NCBI GenBank assembly: GCA_958295725.1 | Contig: OY282368.1 | Coordinates: forward strand, 2,378,001 to 2,442,000 | DNA from: an uncultured Alphaproteobacteria bacterium | GTDB lineage: Bacteria > Pseudomonadota > Alphaproteobacteria > UBA2966 | DNA length: 64,000 nucleotides | Reading direction: 5' to 3' | Part shown: in pieces, positions 39,440-49,009 of the stretch | How positions within the stretch are numbered: the stretch's first letter is position 1 | How the letters are laid out: every line of letters begins with the position of its first letter | Made by a program: the position numbers and the translations under genes | Notes under the pieces: generated by a model | What the model was told of the DNA's origin: nothing | Databases searched by the model: none | What the model saw: only the letters and a program-made list of their open reading frames with translations

Positions 39440-39970
39440 TCAGCGGCGGGATTCGTTGTATTCGAGTTGCTCGGGCGTGAGCTGGAAACCGACCAGAACC
39501 TGATAACGCCGGCCCACGTCCGGCCCCGAAACCGGGATCCGCTGGGTCACGACCTCCTCGACCTCGACCCGCCGGCTTTCCGCCGGGAACTCGGCGCGAC
39601 TCCCGAACGTCTCCTTGGCGACCACCCGCCCATCCGGGTCAACGACGGCGACGAAAAACTCGACGGTCGCCGCGTCGATATCCGCCCCGGATCCTCGTGT
39701 CGAGACGATCTCGAACGATGTCTCCACCTCGACCGACCCGTCGTCGTAGTCGCAGGTCGCTCTCAAACTCGAGATATCGGCCTCGACGGCGATATCGGAG
39801 GCGTCGCGGCCCGGACCGGGCTTGAACAGAACCAGACGTTCGCCGTCGGCCAGAACGGAGACGTCCGGGCACGGCGACGGCGCGCCCGAGTCGCGAAAGC
39901 CGCACGCTCCCGACGCGAGAACGACGGCCAGCGCCAGCGCCCCGACGCCGGCCTTGCGCGACGGGGTCAT
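39440..39970 (-). CDS. Putative lipoprotein of unknown function
   Basis: A 176-residue protein with a lipoprotein-type signal: MTPSRKAGVGALALAVVLASGAC, so Cys23 should be lipidated. The mature part is mostly beta-like and rich in charged residues, with no family recognised (AEADISSLRATCDYDDGSVEVET in the middle, LVGFQLTPEQLEYNESR at the end). Start at ATG 39970; a longer frame would overlap the CDGSH gene. The gene lies between the riboswitch and the CDGSH gene, all on the minus strand. Confidence 0.7.
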   Translation of the reverse strand: MTPSRKAGVGALALAVVLASGACGFRDSGAPSPCPDVSVLADGERLVLFKPGPGRDASDIAVEADISSLRATCDYDDGSVEVETSFEIVSTRGSGADIDAATVEFFVAVVDPDGRVVAKETFGSRAEFPAESRRVEVEEVVTQRIPVSGPDVGRRYQVLVGFQLTPEQLEYNESRR

Positions 39971-39998
39971 CGCCCCCCGGTCGTCGCGGACACGCCCT

Positions 39999-40238
39999 TC
40001 ACAGGGAATTGTGGGATCCATCGCAGTACGGTTCGTTTCCCGTCCGCTTGCAGCCGCAGAAGAAAACGGTCTTGCTCTCCTCGGCCTCCAGGATCACCGG
40101 AGTGAACTCCGTCGCGTTGTGCGATCCATCGCAATACGGTTGCTTGCCGCTCAGACCGCAGCGGCACCACGCGTACCGTTTCCCCCGCTCCACATCCTCG
40201 GCGTAGGGAGCCTTTTGCGCGACAACGGGTTCCGACAT
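39999..40238 (-). CDS. CDGSH iron-sulfur domain protein, two motifs
   Basis: A 79-residue protein with two CDGSH zinc-finger-like motifs: [16 protein letters not shown] and [16 protein letters not shown]. Each supplies three Cys and one His for a 2Fe-2S cluster. This short double-motif type is common in bacteria; its role in redox or cluster transfer is not established. ATG at 40238 follows GGTGAAGG. It is divergent from ispH. Confidence 0.92.
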   Translation of the reverse strand: MSEPVVAQKAPYAEDVERGKRYAWCRCGLSGKQPYCDGSHNATEFTPVILEAEESKTVFFCGCKRTGNEPYCDGSHNSL

Positions 40239-40461
40239 GCCTTCACCGTCCTTCCGTCCCGGTTGGGTCCACGGCCCGGTCGTCCCCGGGGCCGCCGACA
40301 ATACCATTGCCATTCCACGTACCCAATACCGGCGGCTCGGAGCGGAGTCGAGCCGTATATGGCCCGGGGGCCGTACACGGTTCGCGAGGCGCGAACGCCC
40401 GGGCCGTCGCGCATCTCGTCAGGCCGGCGGTCTTCGGTTAGACTCCGGCGCGATTCTCGAC

Positions 40462-41406
40462 ATGAACAAACCACCTCTTCGAATCCTGCTCGCGAGTCCG
40501 CGGGGCTTCTGCGCCGGGGTCGACCGGGCGATCCAGATCGTGGAAAAGGCGCTGGAGGTCCACGGCACCCCCGTGTACGTGCGCCACGAAATCGTCCACA
40601 ACCGGACGGTCGTGGAGGCTCTCGAGGCGCGCGGCGCGATCTTCGTGGACGAGCTCGACGAGGTCCCGGAGGAGGCGGTTGTCGTCTTCTCCGCCCACGG
40701 CGTGCCCAAATCGGTTCCGGCGGAGGCCCGGCGCCGGGAGCTGACCTACCACGACGCCACCTGCCCCCTGGTCAACAAGGTCCACAGCGAGGCCGGACAC
40801 CACCACGCCGCCGGACGCCGGATCATCCTCGTCGGTCACGCCGGCCACCCGGAAGTCGTCGGCACCATGGGGCAGCTTCCCGACGGCGCCATCCTCCTGG
40901 TCCAGACGGTGGAGGACGCGGAGACCGTCGACGTGGAGGATCACGGCGATCTGGCCTTCATCACGCAAACGACGTTGTCCGTCGACGAAACGGCGGACAT
41001 CGTGGCCGTCCTTCGCCGGCGCTTCCCCGGCATCATCGTGCCACGGTCCGAGGACATCTGCTACGCCACGACGAACCGCCAGACGGCGGTCAAGCGAATC
41101 GCCGGGTCCTGCGACGCCTTCCTGGTGGTCGGCGCGCCCAACTCCTCCAACTCCCTGCGTCTGAAGGAGACCGCCCGCCGACACGGTTGCGCGCGCGCGG
41201 CGCTCGTCCAGCGGGCCCGCGACATCGACTGGGACATGTTCGACGGCGTTCGGACGCTCGGCATCACCGCGGGGGCGTCGGCCCCGGAGATTCTCGTCGA
41301 CGAAGTGATCGAGGCCTGCCGGCGCCGTTACGAGGTCTCGACCCACGAGGTGGCCGCCACGCGCGAGAACATGAGCTTCAGTCTCCCGCGCGCCCTCGAC
41401 GTCTGA
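40462..41406 (+). CDS. ispH: 4-hydroxy-3-methylbut-2-enyl diphosphate reductase IspH
   Basis: IspH makes IPP and DMAPP in the last step of the MEP isoprenoid pathway. The 314-residue protein carries the three 4Fe-4S ligands: Cys17 (RGFCAGV), Cys101 (DATCPLV) and Cys200 ([10 protein letters not shown]). The active-site [11 protein letters not shown] is also present. A longer frame from 40237 is rejected as it crosses the CDGSH gene. It is followed 19 bp later by thrB, the usual ispH-thrB-rnhA order of alphaproteobacteria. Confidence 0.96.
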   Translation: MNKPPLRILLASPRGFCAGVDRAIQIVEKALEVHGTPVYVRHEIVHNRTVVEALEARGAIFVDELDEVPEEAVVVFSAHGVPKSVPAEARRRELTYHDATCPLVNKVHSEAGHHHAAGRRIILVGHAGHPEVVGTMGQLPDGAILLVQTVEDAETVDVEDHGDLAFITQTTLSVDETADIVAVLRRRFPGIIVPRSEDICYATTNRQTAVKRIAGSCDAFLVVGAPNSSNSLRLKETARRHGCARAALVQRARDIDWDMFDGVRTLGITAGASAPEILVDEVIEACRRRYEVSTHEVAATRENMSFSLPRALDV

Positions 41407-41425
41407 TCCGCTGCCCCGGCGTCCT

Positions 41426-42388
41426 ATGGCCGTCTATACCGAAGTCAGCGACGACGACCTGGAACGATTCGTCGCCGAGTACGACATCGGGAAGGTCACC
41501 TCGTTCAAGGGGATCGCCGAAGGCGTCGAGAACTCCAACTACCTGCTACAGACGGAGTCGGGGACGTACATCCTCACCGTCTACGAGAAGCGGGTGAGGC
41601 GCGACGACCTTCCGTTCTTTCTGGCGCTGATGGACCATCTGGCGGCGGCCGGCATCCCCTGTCCGACACCGATCCACGGACGGGACGGCAACGCCCTCCG
41701 CGCGCTCTCGGGCAAGCCCGCCGCGATCGTGAGCTTCCTCGACGGCGTGTGGCCCAAGGGGCGATCTCCCAGGCACTGCGCCGAGCTCGGCGAGGCGGTC
41801 GCCCGTATGCACGTGGCGGGCGCCGATTTCCCGATGCGGCGGGAAAACGACCTGCGTGTCGGGGCGTGGCGTCCCCTGTTCGAGTCCTGCCGCGCCGGGG
41901 CGAACGACGTCATGTCCGGACTGGAGGCCGATATTTCGCTGGAGCTCGATCATCTCGAACGGTCGTGGCCGGAGGCACTGCCGGAAGGCGTGATCCACGC
42001 CGACCTGTTTCCGGACAACGTGTTCTTTCTCGGCGGCGAGCTCACGGGAATCATCGATTTCTACTTCGCTTGCAACGACTGGTTCGCCTACGAGATCGCG
42101 ATCTGCCTCAACGCCTGGTGCTTCGAGCCCGATCACCAATTCAACGTCACCAAGGCGAGGAACCTGCTGTCGGCGTATCGGCGCGTGCGGCCGTTCTCGG
42201 AAAAGGAGCTCGCGGCGCTGCCCCTGCTGGCCCGGGGCGCCGCCATGCGTTTTCTGCTGACCCGGTTGTACGACTGGCTCAACCGGGTCGACGGCGCCCT
42301 GGTGAGACCGAAGGATCCGGTCGAATACGTCACCAAGCTGAAGTTCCATCAGGGGGTGGCCGGACCGGGCGCCTACGGGCTGGACTGA
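41426..42388 (+). CDS. thrB: Homoserine kinase, choline-kinase-like type (ThrB)
   Basis: Phosphorylates homoserine in threonine synthesis. The 320-residue protein has the aminoglycoside-phosphotransferase fold, not the GHMP fold of enterobacterial ThrB. It has GVENSNYLLQTESGTYILTVYEKR at the N terminus, the catalytic VIHADLFPDNVFF and the metal site GIIDFYFACNDWFAYEIAI. It is followed six bases later by rnhA. thrC lies on the minus strand at 47.5 kb. Confidence 0.95.
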   Translation: MAVYTEVSDDDLERFVAEYDIGKVTSFKGIAEGVENSNYLLQTESGTYILTVYEKRVRRDDLPFFLALMDHLAAAGIPCPTPIHGRDGNALRALSGKPAAIVSFLDGVWPKGRSPRHCAELGEAVARMHVAGADFPMRRENDLRVGAWRPLFESCRAGANDVMSGLEADISLELDHLERSWPEALPEGVIHADLFPDNVFFLGGELTGIIDFYFACNDWFAYEIAICLNAWCFEPDHQFNVTKARNLLSAYRRVRPFSEKELAALPLLARGAAMRFLLTRLYDWLNRVDGALVRPKDPVEYVTKLKFHQGVAGPGAYGLD

Positions 42389-42394
42389 TCGCCC

Positions 42395-42835
42395 GTGTCC
42401 GCCGATTTCATCGACATCTACACCGACGGCGCCTGTTCGGGGAATCCCGGGCCGGGGGGCTGGGGGGCGCTCCTCGTCCATCGGGGACGGGAGCGGGAGT
42501 TACGCGGCGGCGAACGCGACACGACCAACAACCGCATGGAGTTGACGGCCGCCATCCGGGCCCTCGAGGCGCTCGACCGGCCGAGCCGGGCGCGGCTGCA
42601 CACCGACAGCGTCTATCTGCGCGACGGGATCACCCGGTGGATCCGGCGCTGGAAGACGAACGGCTGGAGGACGGCGTCCGGGAAACCGGTGAAGAACGTC
42701 GACCTGTGGCGACGTCTCGACAAGGCCGCCGAAGGTCACGATCTCCAGTGGCGCTGGGTCAAGGGACACTCCGGCCACCCGGGCAACGAACGCGCCGACC
42801 AACTGGCGCACGACGGCATGGCGCGGAACGCCTGA
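42395..42835 (+). CDS. rnhA: Ribonuclease HI
   Basis: Cuts the RNA strand of RNA-DNA hybrids. The 146-residue protein has the four carboxylates Asp11 ([11 protein letters not shown]), Glu49 (NNRMELTA), Asp71 (LHTDSVYL) and Asp135 (GNERADQLA), plus the basic handle segment ([23 protein letters not shown]). The start is GTG 42395, six bases after thrB. It ends the ispH-thrB-rnhA run. Confidence 0.96.
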   Translation: MSADFIDIYTDGACSGNPGPGGWGALLVHRGRERELRGGERDTTNNRMELTAAIRALEALDRPSRARLHTDSVYLRDGITRWIRRWKTNGWRTASGKPVKNVDLWRRLDKAAEGHDLQWRWVKGHSGHPGNERADQLAHDGMARNA

Positions 42836-42967
42836 TCCCGAGGGGTGCGACAAAACCGACAGGAAAAGCGGGGCGGGCTCCCCTCCTTCACCTAAGTCCC
42901 GCATCGCACGATGAGCAGGAATGTGATTACATGCGGCCGATTTCCCGAAGCCCGGCACGTTCGCCCG

Positions 42968-43274
42968 ATGTCCGATCCGTATCCAGTAATGGAAGTGCGA
43001 CCGGACCGGGTCCTGGACCCCGAGGAAATGGGGACCAGGACGAAATTCTGGCATCTACCCCGGGAAGACCAACCACATGATCGGCTGGACGCCGCGCTAT
43101 CTGGTGCACGATCTGGTCGCGGCAATGGCGGAGTTCCCCGACTATTCGGCGCATGTGGCGCGGGTCAATCCCCAACCCGCGCCGTCGAGGCAGCGCCTGC
43201 TGATCGAGATGCGCGGCCGCTGGGAGACGCACGATCCGATGACGGGCGAGGACTTCATTCCGCTGACCGGATAA
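42968..43274 (+). pseudogene. Frameshifted or internally deleted relic; small 65-codon frame at its end
   Basis: ATG 42968 opens a protein-like segment (MSDPYPVMEVRPDRVLDPEE then MGTRTKFW), which recalls the N terminus of HipA-like kinase proteins. Similarity stops near 43056. In another frame, YPGKTNH then MIGWTPRYLVHDLVAAMAEF continues to a stop at 43274; ATG 43077 with an AAGACC-like site could express 65 residues. Codon use in both parts looks genuine, so this may be two ends of one gene fused by deletion, or a small functional gene behind a relic. The HipA likeness is by eye and weak. Confidence 0.4.
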
Positions 43275-43293
43275 CCGGACGGCCCCGTCAATG

Positions 43294-43317
43294 ACGAAAA
43301 AGGGGGCGCCGCCCCCT
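43294..43317 (-). terminator. Rho-independent terminator of the peroxiredoxin gene
   Basis: On the minus strand, GGGGG (43312-43316) pairs with CCCCC (43302-43306) and is followed by TTTTT (43297-43301). It lies about 35 bp after the peroxiredoxin stop and could also slow transcription arriving from the left. Confidence 0.75.
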
Positions 43318-43349
43318 CTTCCATCGAAACTCCGGTTCCCGGACCGCGG

Positions 43350-43832
43350 TCAGAGAGCCTCGAGTATCTTTTCCGCGCTCGAGACTTCGTAGGCGCCGCC
43401 TTCCTCCAGATTCAGCGCGCTGACGACGCCGTCGTCGACAACCATCGAGTAGCGCCGGGACCGGACGCCCAGCCCCCGGTCGGTGAGGTCGAGCTCGAGC
43501 CCCAATGCCTTGGCCAGCGCGCCGCTCCCATCGGCGACCATGGCGACCTTGTCGCCGACGTTCCGGTCCTTGCCCCAGGCGTCCATCACGAAGGCGTCGT
43601 TCACGGACAGGCAGACGATGGAATCGACTCCCTTCGCCTTGATCGCGTCGGCGTTGTCGACGAACCCGGGCAGATGCCGGGCCGAGCACGTGGGCGTGAA
43701 AGCGCCGGGCACCGCGAAGGCCACGACCTTCTTGCCGCCGAACAGATCGTCCGTGGAAACCTGCTCGGGACCGGATTCGCCCATTACCGCGAGCGTTACG
43801 TCCGGAATCGAATCACCTACGTTCACTGCCAT
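43350..43832 (-). CDS. Peroxiredoxin, Prx5 family
   Basis: A 160-residue thiol peroxidase reducing hydroperoxides. The peroxidatic Cys49 is in PGAFTPTCS, and the family signature CLSVNDAFVMDAWGKD and SRRYSMVVDDG are present. No fused glutaredoxin domain is seen. The gene is single, with its own terminator. Confidence 0.93.
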   Translation of the reverse strand: MAVNVGDSIPDVTLAVMGESGPEQVSTDDLFGGKKVVAFAVPGAFTPTCSARHLPGFVDNADAIKAKGVDSIVCLSVNDAFVMDAWGKDRNVGDKVAMVADGSGALAKALGLELDLTDRGLGVRSRRYSMVVDDGVVSALNLEEGGAYEVSSAEKILEAL

Positions 43833-43946
43833 TCCATGCCTCCTCTTCAGTTCCAGTGGCGGGCGGACGGGTCGTACGCCCTCGATATCGAGTGCGAGAG
43901 ATACCGATAATTCCCGGGATGTCCAGTCCCGGACGAGCAGGGTCGA

Positions 43947-44801
43947 TCAGCGCCCCGGCGCGACCGTCCGCTCGATCGCGCGATCTCCGTCGACCAGCGT
44001 GACCGTCAGAGGGCGGGCCGCGTAATCCGCCGGTTCCGCGCCCCCGATCGGGAGTTCCAGGACGGCGGTGCGGGGATCGTCGCCGAGGTCGACCCTCGGC
44101 CGCCCGAAGAACACGCCGGCGGGACCTTCGACGAACGCGTCGGGACTTTCGAACGGCGGATGGGCCCTGGCGTCGAGACGCAGGATCCCGCCGTCCGAAC
44201 CCGTCGCGACGCCGGCGCCGACGATATCCAAGCCGGCGCCGCCGCGAACGGGAACGCGGGCGGCGAAACGCCGGATCAGCGCCCGATGCGCCCCGGTCCC
44301 CGGGCCGTCGCCGGACACACCGACGGGAATATCGAGACGCACGCGCGCCGCCAACGGCACGCAGATGTCCTTGCAGACGGCGTAGTCGACGGCGAGATCG
44401 ATCCGAACGGGCTCGCCCGGACGCGCCGGGCGCAGGCGCACGGGAAAGACGACCTCGTCCTCATAGCCGTAGGAATCCAGGCCTTCGAACGGGATGCGTT
44501 TCGGGGCCGGCCACGCCAGCGTCACGTCCCCGACGTTCCGGGACGCCGACCAGTCGAAGGACGGGGGCAGTCCCGCGTCGCCGGGATCGCGCCAGTAGGT
44601 CTTCCACCCCTCCTCGAGACGTATCTGCACCCCTATATCGAGCTCCCCCGAGGCGGCGATCGAATCGCCGGCCGCGACGAGCCGGAGCCGGCTGAAATCG
44701 GTCGCGATCCAGTCGCTCGCGGCGCCATAGGCGGGGTGGGACGCCGACAGCCCCACGGCGAGCAGAAGGGCGGTCGCGCCGATCGATCGAGTGGATGGCA
44801 T
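43947..44801 (-). CDS. DsbD N-terminal-like periplasmic protein
   Basis: A 284-residue secreted protein with a signal peptide (ending near SHPAYGA, residue 27). The mature part matches the N-terminal domains found in DsbD/ScsB-type reductases: GVQIRLEEGWKTYWRDPGDAGLPPSFDW, then DYAVCKDICVPLAA, where the two Cys are likely a redox pair. The membrane and thioredoxin domains of DsbD are absent, so it must act with a partner. It is divergent from the AlgH gene. Confidence 0.82.
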   Translation of the reverse strand: MPSTRSIGATALLLAVGLSASHPAYGAASDWIATDFSRLRLVAAGDSIAASGELDIGVQIRLEEGWKTYWRDPGDAGLPPSFDWSASRNVGDVTLAWPAPKRIPFEGLDSYGYEDEVVFPVRLRPARPGEPVRIDLAVDYAVCKDICVPLAARVRLDIPVGVSGDGPGTGAHRALIRRFAARVPVRGGAGLDIVGAGVATGSDGGILRLDARAHPPFESPDAFVEGPAGVFFGRPRVDLGDDPRTAVLELPIGGAEPADYAARPLTVTLVDGDRAIERTVAPGR

Positions 44802-44950
44802 CGAAACCTCGCGAATCCGTTACGCCCATGATACGCCGGGACCGGCGATCCCGGAATTCAGGTATTCGTGATCGGGAACCGTCCCTGGTCTATACTCTCC
44901 CGATCCATACGCGAGACGACCGTGACTCGCTTCCAGTGGGGAGTACCCCG

Positions 44951-45520
44951 ATGGGTCCCGACAACGGATATCTCGAAGGCCAGATGTTGATCGCCATGCC
45001 CGGCATGGAGGATCCCCGGTTCCAGCGAACGCTGATATACATGTGCGCTCACTCGGGCCAGGGCGCCATGGGTCTGGTGGTCAACAAAGTGATGGACAAC
45101 GTCACGTTTCCGGACTTGCTCGAGCAGTTGGGCATCCAGGGCGGCAGCGGTCCCGAGAAAGACGTCCGGGTGTTCTTCGGCGGACCCGTGGAACAGAGCC
45201 GGGGGTTCGTGCTGCATACGTCGGACTACGTCCAGGACGCCTCCCTCATCGTCAACGAGGACTATTCGCTGACGGCTTCGATCGACGTTCTCAAGGCCAT
45301 CGCCGACGGCACGGGGCCGGACAAGTGCCTGATGGCCCTCGGCTACGCCGGCTGGGCGCCCGGGCAGCTGGAGGCCGAAATACAGGCCAACGGCTGGCTC
45401 CACGTGCCGGCAGACAAGGACCTCGTATTCGGGCCGGACCACGAGGCGAAATGGCCCGCCGCCGTCGCCAAGCTCGGTATCGACCTGTCGTTGCTGTCGG
45501 GCGAAGCCGGCCACGCATAG
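44951..45520 (+). CDS. YqgE/AlgH-family protein
   Basis: A 189-residue protein of the DUF179 family. Features are YLEGQMLIAMPGMEDPRFQRTLIYMCAHS, GAMGLVVNK, FFGGPVEQSRGFVLH and the C-terminal LGYAGWAPGQLEAEIQANGW. The biochemical role is unknown, although algH has been linked to alginate regulation in Pseudomonas. A GTGGGGAG site precedes the ATG at 44951. Confidence 0.93.
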   Translation: MGPDNGYLEGQMLIAMPGMEDPRFQRTLIYMCAHSGQGAMGLVVNKVMDNVTFPDLLEQLGIQGGSGPEKDVRVFFGGPVEQSRGFVLHTSDYVQDASLIVNEDYSLTASIDVLKAIADGTGPDKCLMALGYAGWAPGQLEAEIQANGWLHVPADKDLVFGPDHEAKWPAAVAKLGIDLSLLSGEAGHA

Positions 45521-45585
45521 CCTCGCCTTCCGCGCGAGCCGCCCCCCGCGCCGAGAGGAAGGGAGCCGGGGAGAGGCGGCGCGCC

Positions 45586-46179
45586 CTATTCGGGGCGGGG
45601 ATCGGTGGCGACATAGCTGAACAGCAGGTGGTCCCGCCACTCGCCGTTGATACGAAGGTATTCGCGTGCGTAGCCCTCCTGCATGAACCCGACCTTCGTC
45701 AGCAAGCGGCGGCTGGCCTCGTTGGTCGGAACGCAGGCCGCTTCGATCCGGTGCAGGCCGAGTTCGTCGAATACGTAGCCGACGACGGCCTGGACGGCGT
45801 CGGACATGTAGCCGTTCCGGGCGAAGTGCTCGCCGACCCAGTAGCCGAGCGAGCAACTCTGCGTGACGCCGCGATGCACATGGGAGAGGTTGAGTCCGCC
45901 GACGATGGCGTCGTCTTCCTTGCGGAAGGTGAAAAAAGCGTACCCGCGATCGTTCCGCGACTCCTCGTCGTAGCGCCGAAGCCTCTGCCTGTAGGACGCC
46001 TGGGTCAGCACGTCACGTGGCCACGTGGGTTCCCAGGGCGTGAGAAACTCGCGGGACTCGGCGCGCAGGCGCGCCCAGCTCTCCCAGTCCCGCAACTCCG
46101 GCGGACGCATATAGACCCGCTTCCCGACGACCCGGTCGGCCGCGACCGTCGGCATCAATCCGCGCAGGAAGGTACTCAC
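45586..46179 (-). CDS. GNAT acetyltransferase, RimJ/RimL type
   Basis: A 197-residue acetyltransferase. It has an N-terminal beta strand (GKRVYMRPPELRDWESWARLR), the acetyl-CoA region CSLGYWVGEHFARNGYMSDAVQAVVGYVFDELGLHRIEA and NEASRRLLTKVGFMQEGYARE. The RimJ group acetylates N termini of ribosomal proteins; the substrate here is not proven. GTG at 46179 follows GAGAGG; ATG at 46155 is an alternative. It is third after thrC and the M16 peptidase, 35 bp downstream. Confidence 0.88.
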   Translation of the reverse strand: MSTFLRGLMPTVAADRVVGKRVYMRPPELRDWESWARLRAESREFLTPWEPTWPRDVLTQASYRQRLRRYDEESRNDRGYAFFTFRKEDDAIVGGLNLSHVHRGVTQSCSLGYWVGEHFARNGYMSDAVQAVVGYVFDELGLHRIEAACVPTNEASRRLLTKVGFMQEGYAREYLRINGEWRDHLLFSYVATDPRPE

Positions 46180-46214
46180 GAGATCCGGCCTCTCGATCCG
46201 AAACCCACCGGAGT

Positions 46215-47474
46215 CTAGCCGAAACGCCCGGCGATCGCCGAATAACTCTCGAGACGCCCGATCGGGCCGATCGCGGCCACCGCGGGCGCGGCGCCTTTCA
46301 TGATGCGTTCGGCGACCCGCGTCACCGCGGCGGTCTCCACCGCGTCGATCTTCCCGACGAGTTCCGGAACGGGTATCGGACGCCCGTATACGAGGATCTG
46401 CCGGCCCACCTGCTCGCACCGCGCCGCCGAGCTTTCCAGGGCCATCTTCAACCCGGCCTTGTGCTGCGTCCGGGCGCGGGCCAGTTCCTCTTCGTCGATA
46501 CCCGTGGCGACGTCGTCGAGTTGATCGCAAACCACGGCGACGAGCTCTCCGATCTCGTCCGGTCCCGTGCCCGCGTAGATTCCGAACAGACCGCAATCCA
46601 GGTAACTGGACGAAAACGAGAAGATCGAATACGCCAGTCCCCGGACCTCGCGAACCTCCTGGAAGAGGCGGGACGACATGCCGCCGCCGAGGATGGTCGC
46701 GAGGACGTGCGCGGCATGGAAATCATCGTCGTCGAACGGTACTCCCTGAAATCCCAGGGTCAGATGCACCTGCTCCAGATCCCGTTGTTCGCGCCAGTCC
46801 CCGCCGGAGAACCGGCCCGCTTCGAACGCCGCGCCATCGCCGTGCGAGAGTTCGCCGAACCCCCGCTCCACGAGATCGACGAAGGCGTCGTGGTCCACCT
46901 TGCCGCTCGCGGCCACGACCATGCCGGACGCGCGATAGTGCGCACCCATGTAGTTCCGCAGCGTCCGGCGATCGAAGCCGCCAAGGCGCTCGACCGTCCC
47001 GAGGATGGACCGGCCCAAGGGCTGGTCGGGGAACGCGACTTCCTGGAGTCGATCGAAGATCAGATCGTCCGGCGTATCCCGGGTCTGGCCGATCTCCTGG
47101 ATGATGACCGTGCGCTCGCGCTCCAGCTCCTGATCCTCGAAGGTGGAGTGTTGCAGGATGTCGGCGAGGATATCCACCGCGAGCGGCACGTCGTCCGCGA
47201 CGACGCGCGCGACATAGGCGGTCTGCTCCCGCGAGGTGAAGGCGTTCAGATGGCCGCCGACCGCCTCGATCTCCTCGGCGATGCCCCGCGCCGTCCGGCG
47301 CCGGGTCCCCTTGAACGCCATGTGCTCCAGCATGTGCGAGACGCCATTGAGTTCCAGCGCCTCGTTCCGGGCGCCGACATCGACCCAGACGCCGACGGAG
47401 GTCGTTTCGACACCCGCCATGGCGTCGGTCGCGACCCGCAGACCGTTGGGCAGCGTGGTTTCACAGACGTTCAC
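46215..47474 (-). CDS. M16 zinc peptidase (pitrilysin family, PepR/MPP-beta-like)
   Basis: A 419-residue metallopeptidase with the inverted zinc motif H-x-x-E-H at residues 47-51 (SHMLEHMAFKGT), a distal Glu in the ERTVIIQEI helix and the C-terminal GGGMSSRLFQEVREVRGLAYSIFSF. It resembles the mitochondrial processing peptidase beta subunit, as alphaproteobacterial members often do. The ATG overlaps the thrC stop by four bases, giving translational coupling. Confidence 0.93.
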   Translation of the reverse strand: MNVCETTLPNGLRVATDAMAGVETTSVGVWVDVGARNEALELNGVSHMLEHMAFKGTRRRTARGIAEEIEAVGGHLNAFTSREQTAYVARVVADDVPLAVDILADILQHSTFEDQELERERTVIIQEIGQTRDTPDDLIFDRLQEVAFPDQPLGRSILGTVERLGGFDRRTLRNYMGAHYRASGMVVAASGKVDHDAFVDLVERGFGELSHGDGAAFEAGRFSGGDWREQRDLEQVHLTLGFQGVPFDDDDFHAAHVLATILGGGMSSRLFQEVREVRGLAYSIFSFSSSYLDCGLFGIYAGTGPDEIGELVAVVCDQLDDVATGIDEEELARARTQHKAGLKMALESSAARCEQVGRQILVYGRPIPVPELVGKIDAVETAAVTRVAERIMKGAAPAVAAIGPIGRLESYSAIAGRFG

Positions 47475-48889
47475 GACGTTGCTTCCTCCGCCTGCCTCGC
47501 GGAAACACGGCTCCGAATGTAGTCCCGGACGGCGCCCGCGTCGTTGGGCAGTTCGTCGAACCGCTCGGCGCGATCATACAGATCGGAGAGACGGGGCGGC
47601 AACGCGGGCCGGACGCCGGTCGCCTTCTCCACGGCATCCGGGAACTTCGCGGGATGCGCCGTCGCGAGCACGACGACCGGACCCTTCCCCCGCGGGGGCA
47701 ACGCGCGCGCCGCCGCCATGCCCACCGCCGTGTGGGGATCGATCAGGATTCCGTTCTCCCGCCACGCCGCGGCGATGGACGACAGGGTCTCGTCCTCGCC
47801 GACGGCACGGGCGTCGAACAGGCGGCGAAGCTCCGCATGGCATGCGTCGTCCACTCGAAACCCGCCGGAGGAGTCGAGCTCCGACATGAGCGCCGCGACG
47901 GCCGCGCCGTCGCGCCCCAGTCCGTCGAAGAGCAGACGCTCGAAGTTGCTCGAGACCTGGATGTCCATGCTCGGGCTCATCGTCGGGCGCACGTCGTCCT
48001 TCCGATACCCCGCGCTCCGGAAGAAGCGGGCGAGGATGTCGTTGCGGTTGGTCGCGACGACCAGACCGGAGACCGGCAAACCCATCCGATGCGCGGCATA
48101 TCCCGCGTATACGTCGCCGAAATTTCCGGTCGGCACGACGAACGTGAACTCCCGGTCCGGCGCCCCCAGGGCGACGGCCGCGTGGAAGTAATAGGCGATC
48201 TGCGCCATGACTCGGGCCCAGTTGATCGAGTTCACCGCCGTCAGCCCGACGGACTCGCGAAACGGCCGGTCGTTGAACATGGCTTTCACCACGGCCTGGC
48301 AATCGTCGAACGTTCCCGCCAGAGCGACGTTGTGGACGTTCGGTCCGACGACCGTGGTCATCTGGCGGCGCTGCACCTCGCTGACGCGGCCCTTGGGATG
48401 CAACACGAAGGCGTCCACGCCTTCGAGGCCCCGGCAGGCCTCGATCGCCGCCGATCCGGTATCGCCGGACGTCGCCCCCACGATGGCGATGCGCCCTCCC
48501 CGAAGCACCCGGGACCGACCGAACAGGCGGCCGAGCAGTTGCAAGGCGTAGTCCTTGAAAGACAGCGTCGGACCGTGAAAGAGCTCCAGCAGCCAGCGGT
48601 CCGCCGACAATTGCCTCAAGGGCGCGACCGCGGCGGCATCGAAGCCGGCGTAGGCCTCCGAGACCATGCGCTCCAGATTCCCGGACGGAACGGCGTCGCC
48701 GACATAGGGGGCCACGATACGCCGAGCGACTTCCGCGTACGGCAGACCCGCCAGGGCGCGGATCTCTTCCTCGCCGAGACGGGGCCACTCGTCGGGCACG
48801 TAGAGCCCGCCGTCGGGCGCGAGCCCGGCGAGCAGCAGCTCGTCGAAACTGGCCGGCGGGGCCCCGCCCCGCGTACTGACGTAGCGCAC
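47471..48889 (-). CDS. thrC: Threonine synthase
   Basis: Converts O-phosphohomoserine to threonine. The 472-residue PLP enzyme has the cofactor Lys112 in GPTLSFKDYALQLLG, the phosphate loop GATSGDTGSAAIEA and VPTGNFGDVYAGYAAHRMGLPV. GTG at 48889 gives the family start RYVSTRGG; TTG at 48904 is an alternative. It leads the thrC-M16-GNAT operon, a standard alphaproteobacterial order. Confidence 0.95.
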   Translation of the reverse strand: MRYVSTRGGAPPASFDELLLAGLAPDGGLYVPDEWPRLGEEEIRALAGLPYAEVARRIVAPYVGDAVPSGNLERMVSEAYAGFDAAAVAPLRQLSADRWLLELFHGPTLSFKDYALQLLGRLFGRSRVLRGGRIAIVGATSGDTGSAAIEACRGLEGVDAFVLHPKGRVSEVQRRQMTTVVGPNVHNVALAGTFDDCQAVVKAMFNDRPFRESVGLTAVNSINWARVMAQIAYYFHAAVALGAPDREFTFVVPTGNFGDVYAGYAAHRMGLPVSGLVVATNRNDILARFFRSAGYRKDDVRPTMSPSMDIQVSSNFERLLFDGLGRDGAAVAALMSELDSSGGFRVDDACHAELRRLFDARAVGEDETLSSIAAAWRENGILIDPHTAVGMAAARALPPRGKGPVVVLATAHPAKFPDAVEKATGVRPALPPRLSDLYDRAERFDELPNDAGAVRDYIRSRVSARQAEEATS

Positions 48890-49009
48890 GCGCCGATGTC
48901 CCAAGGTCCCTGAAACGGCGACGCCAGCGTAGCGACGCCCGGCGGCGACGGCAAATCCGTGTCCCGGCTCCTCCCCCTGCCAGGGGGGAGGCCGGAAGGG
49001 GGGCGGACT

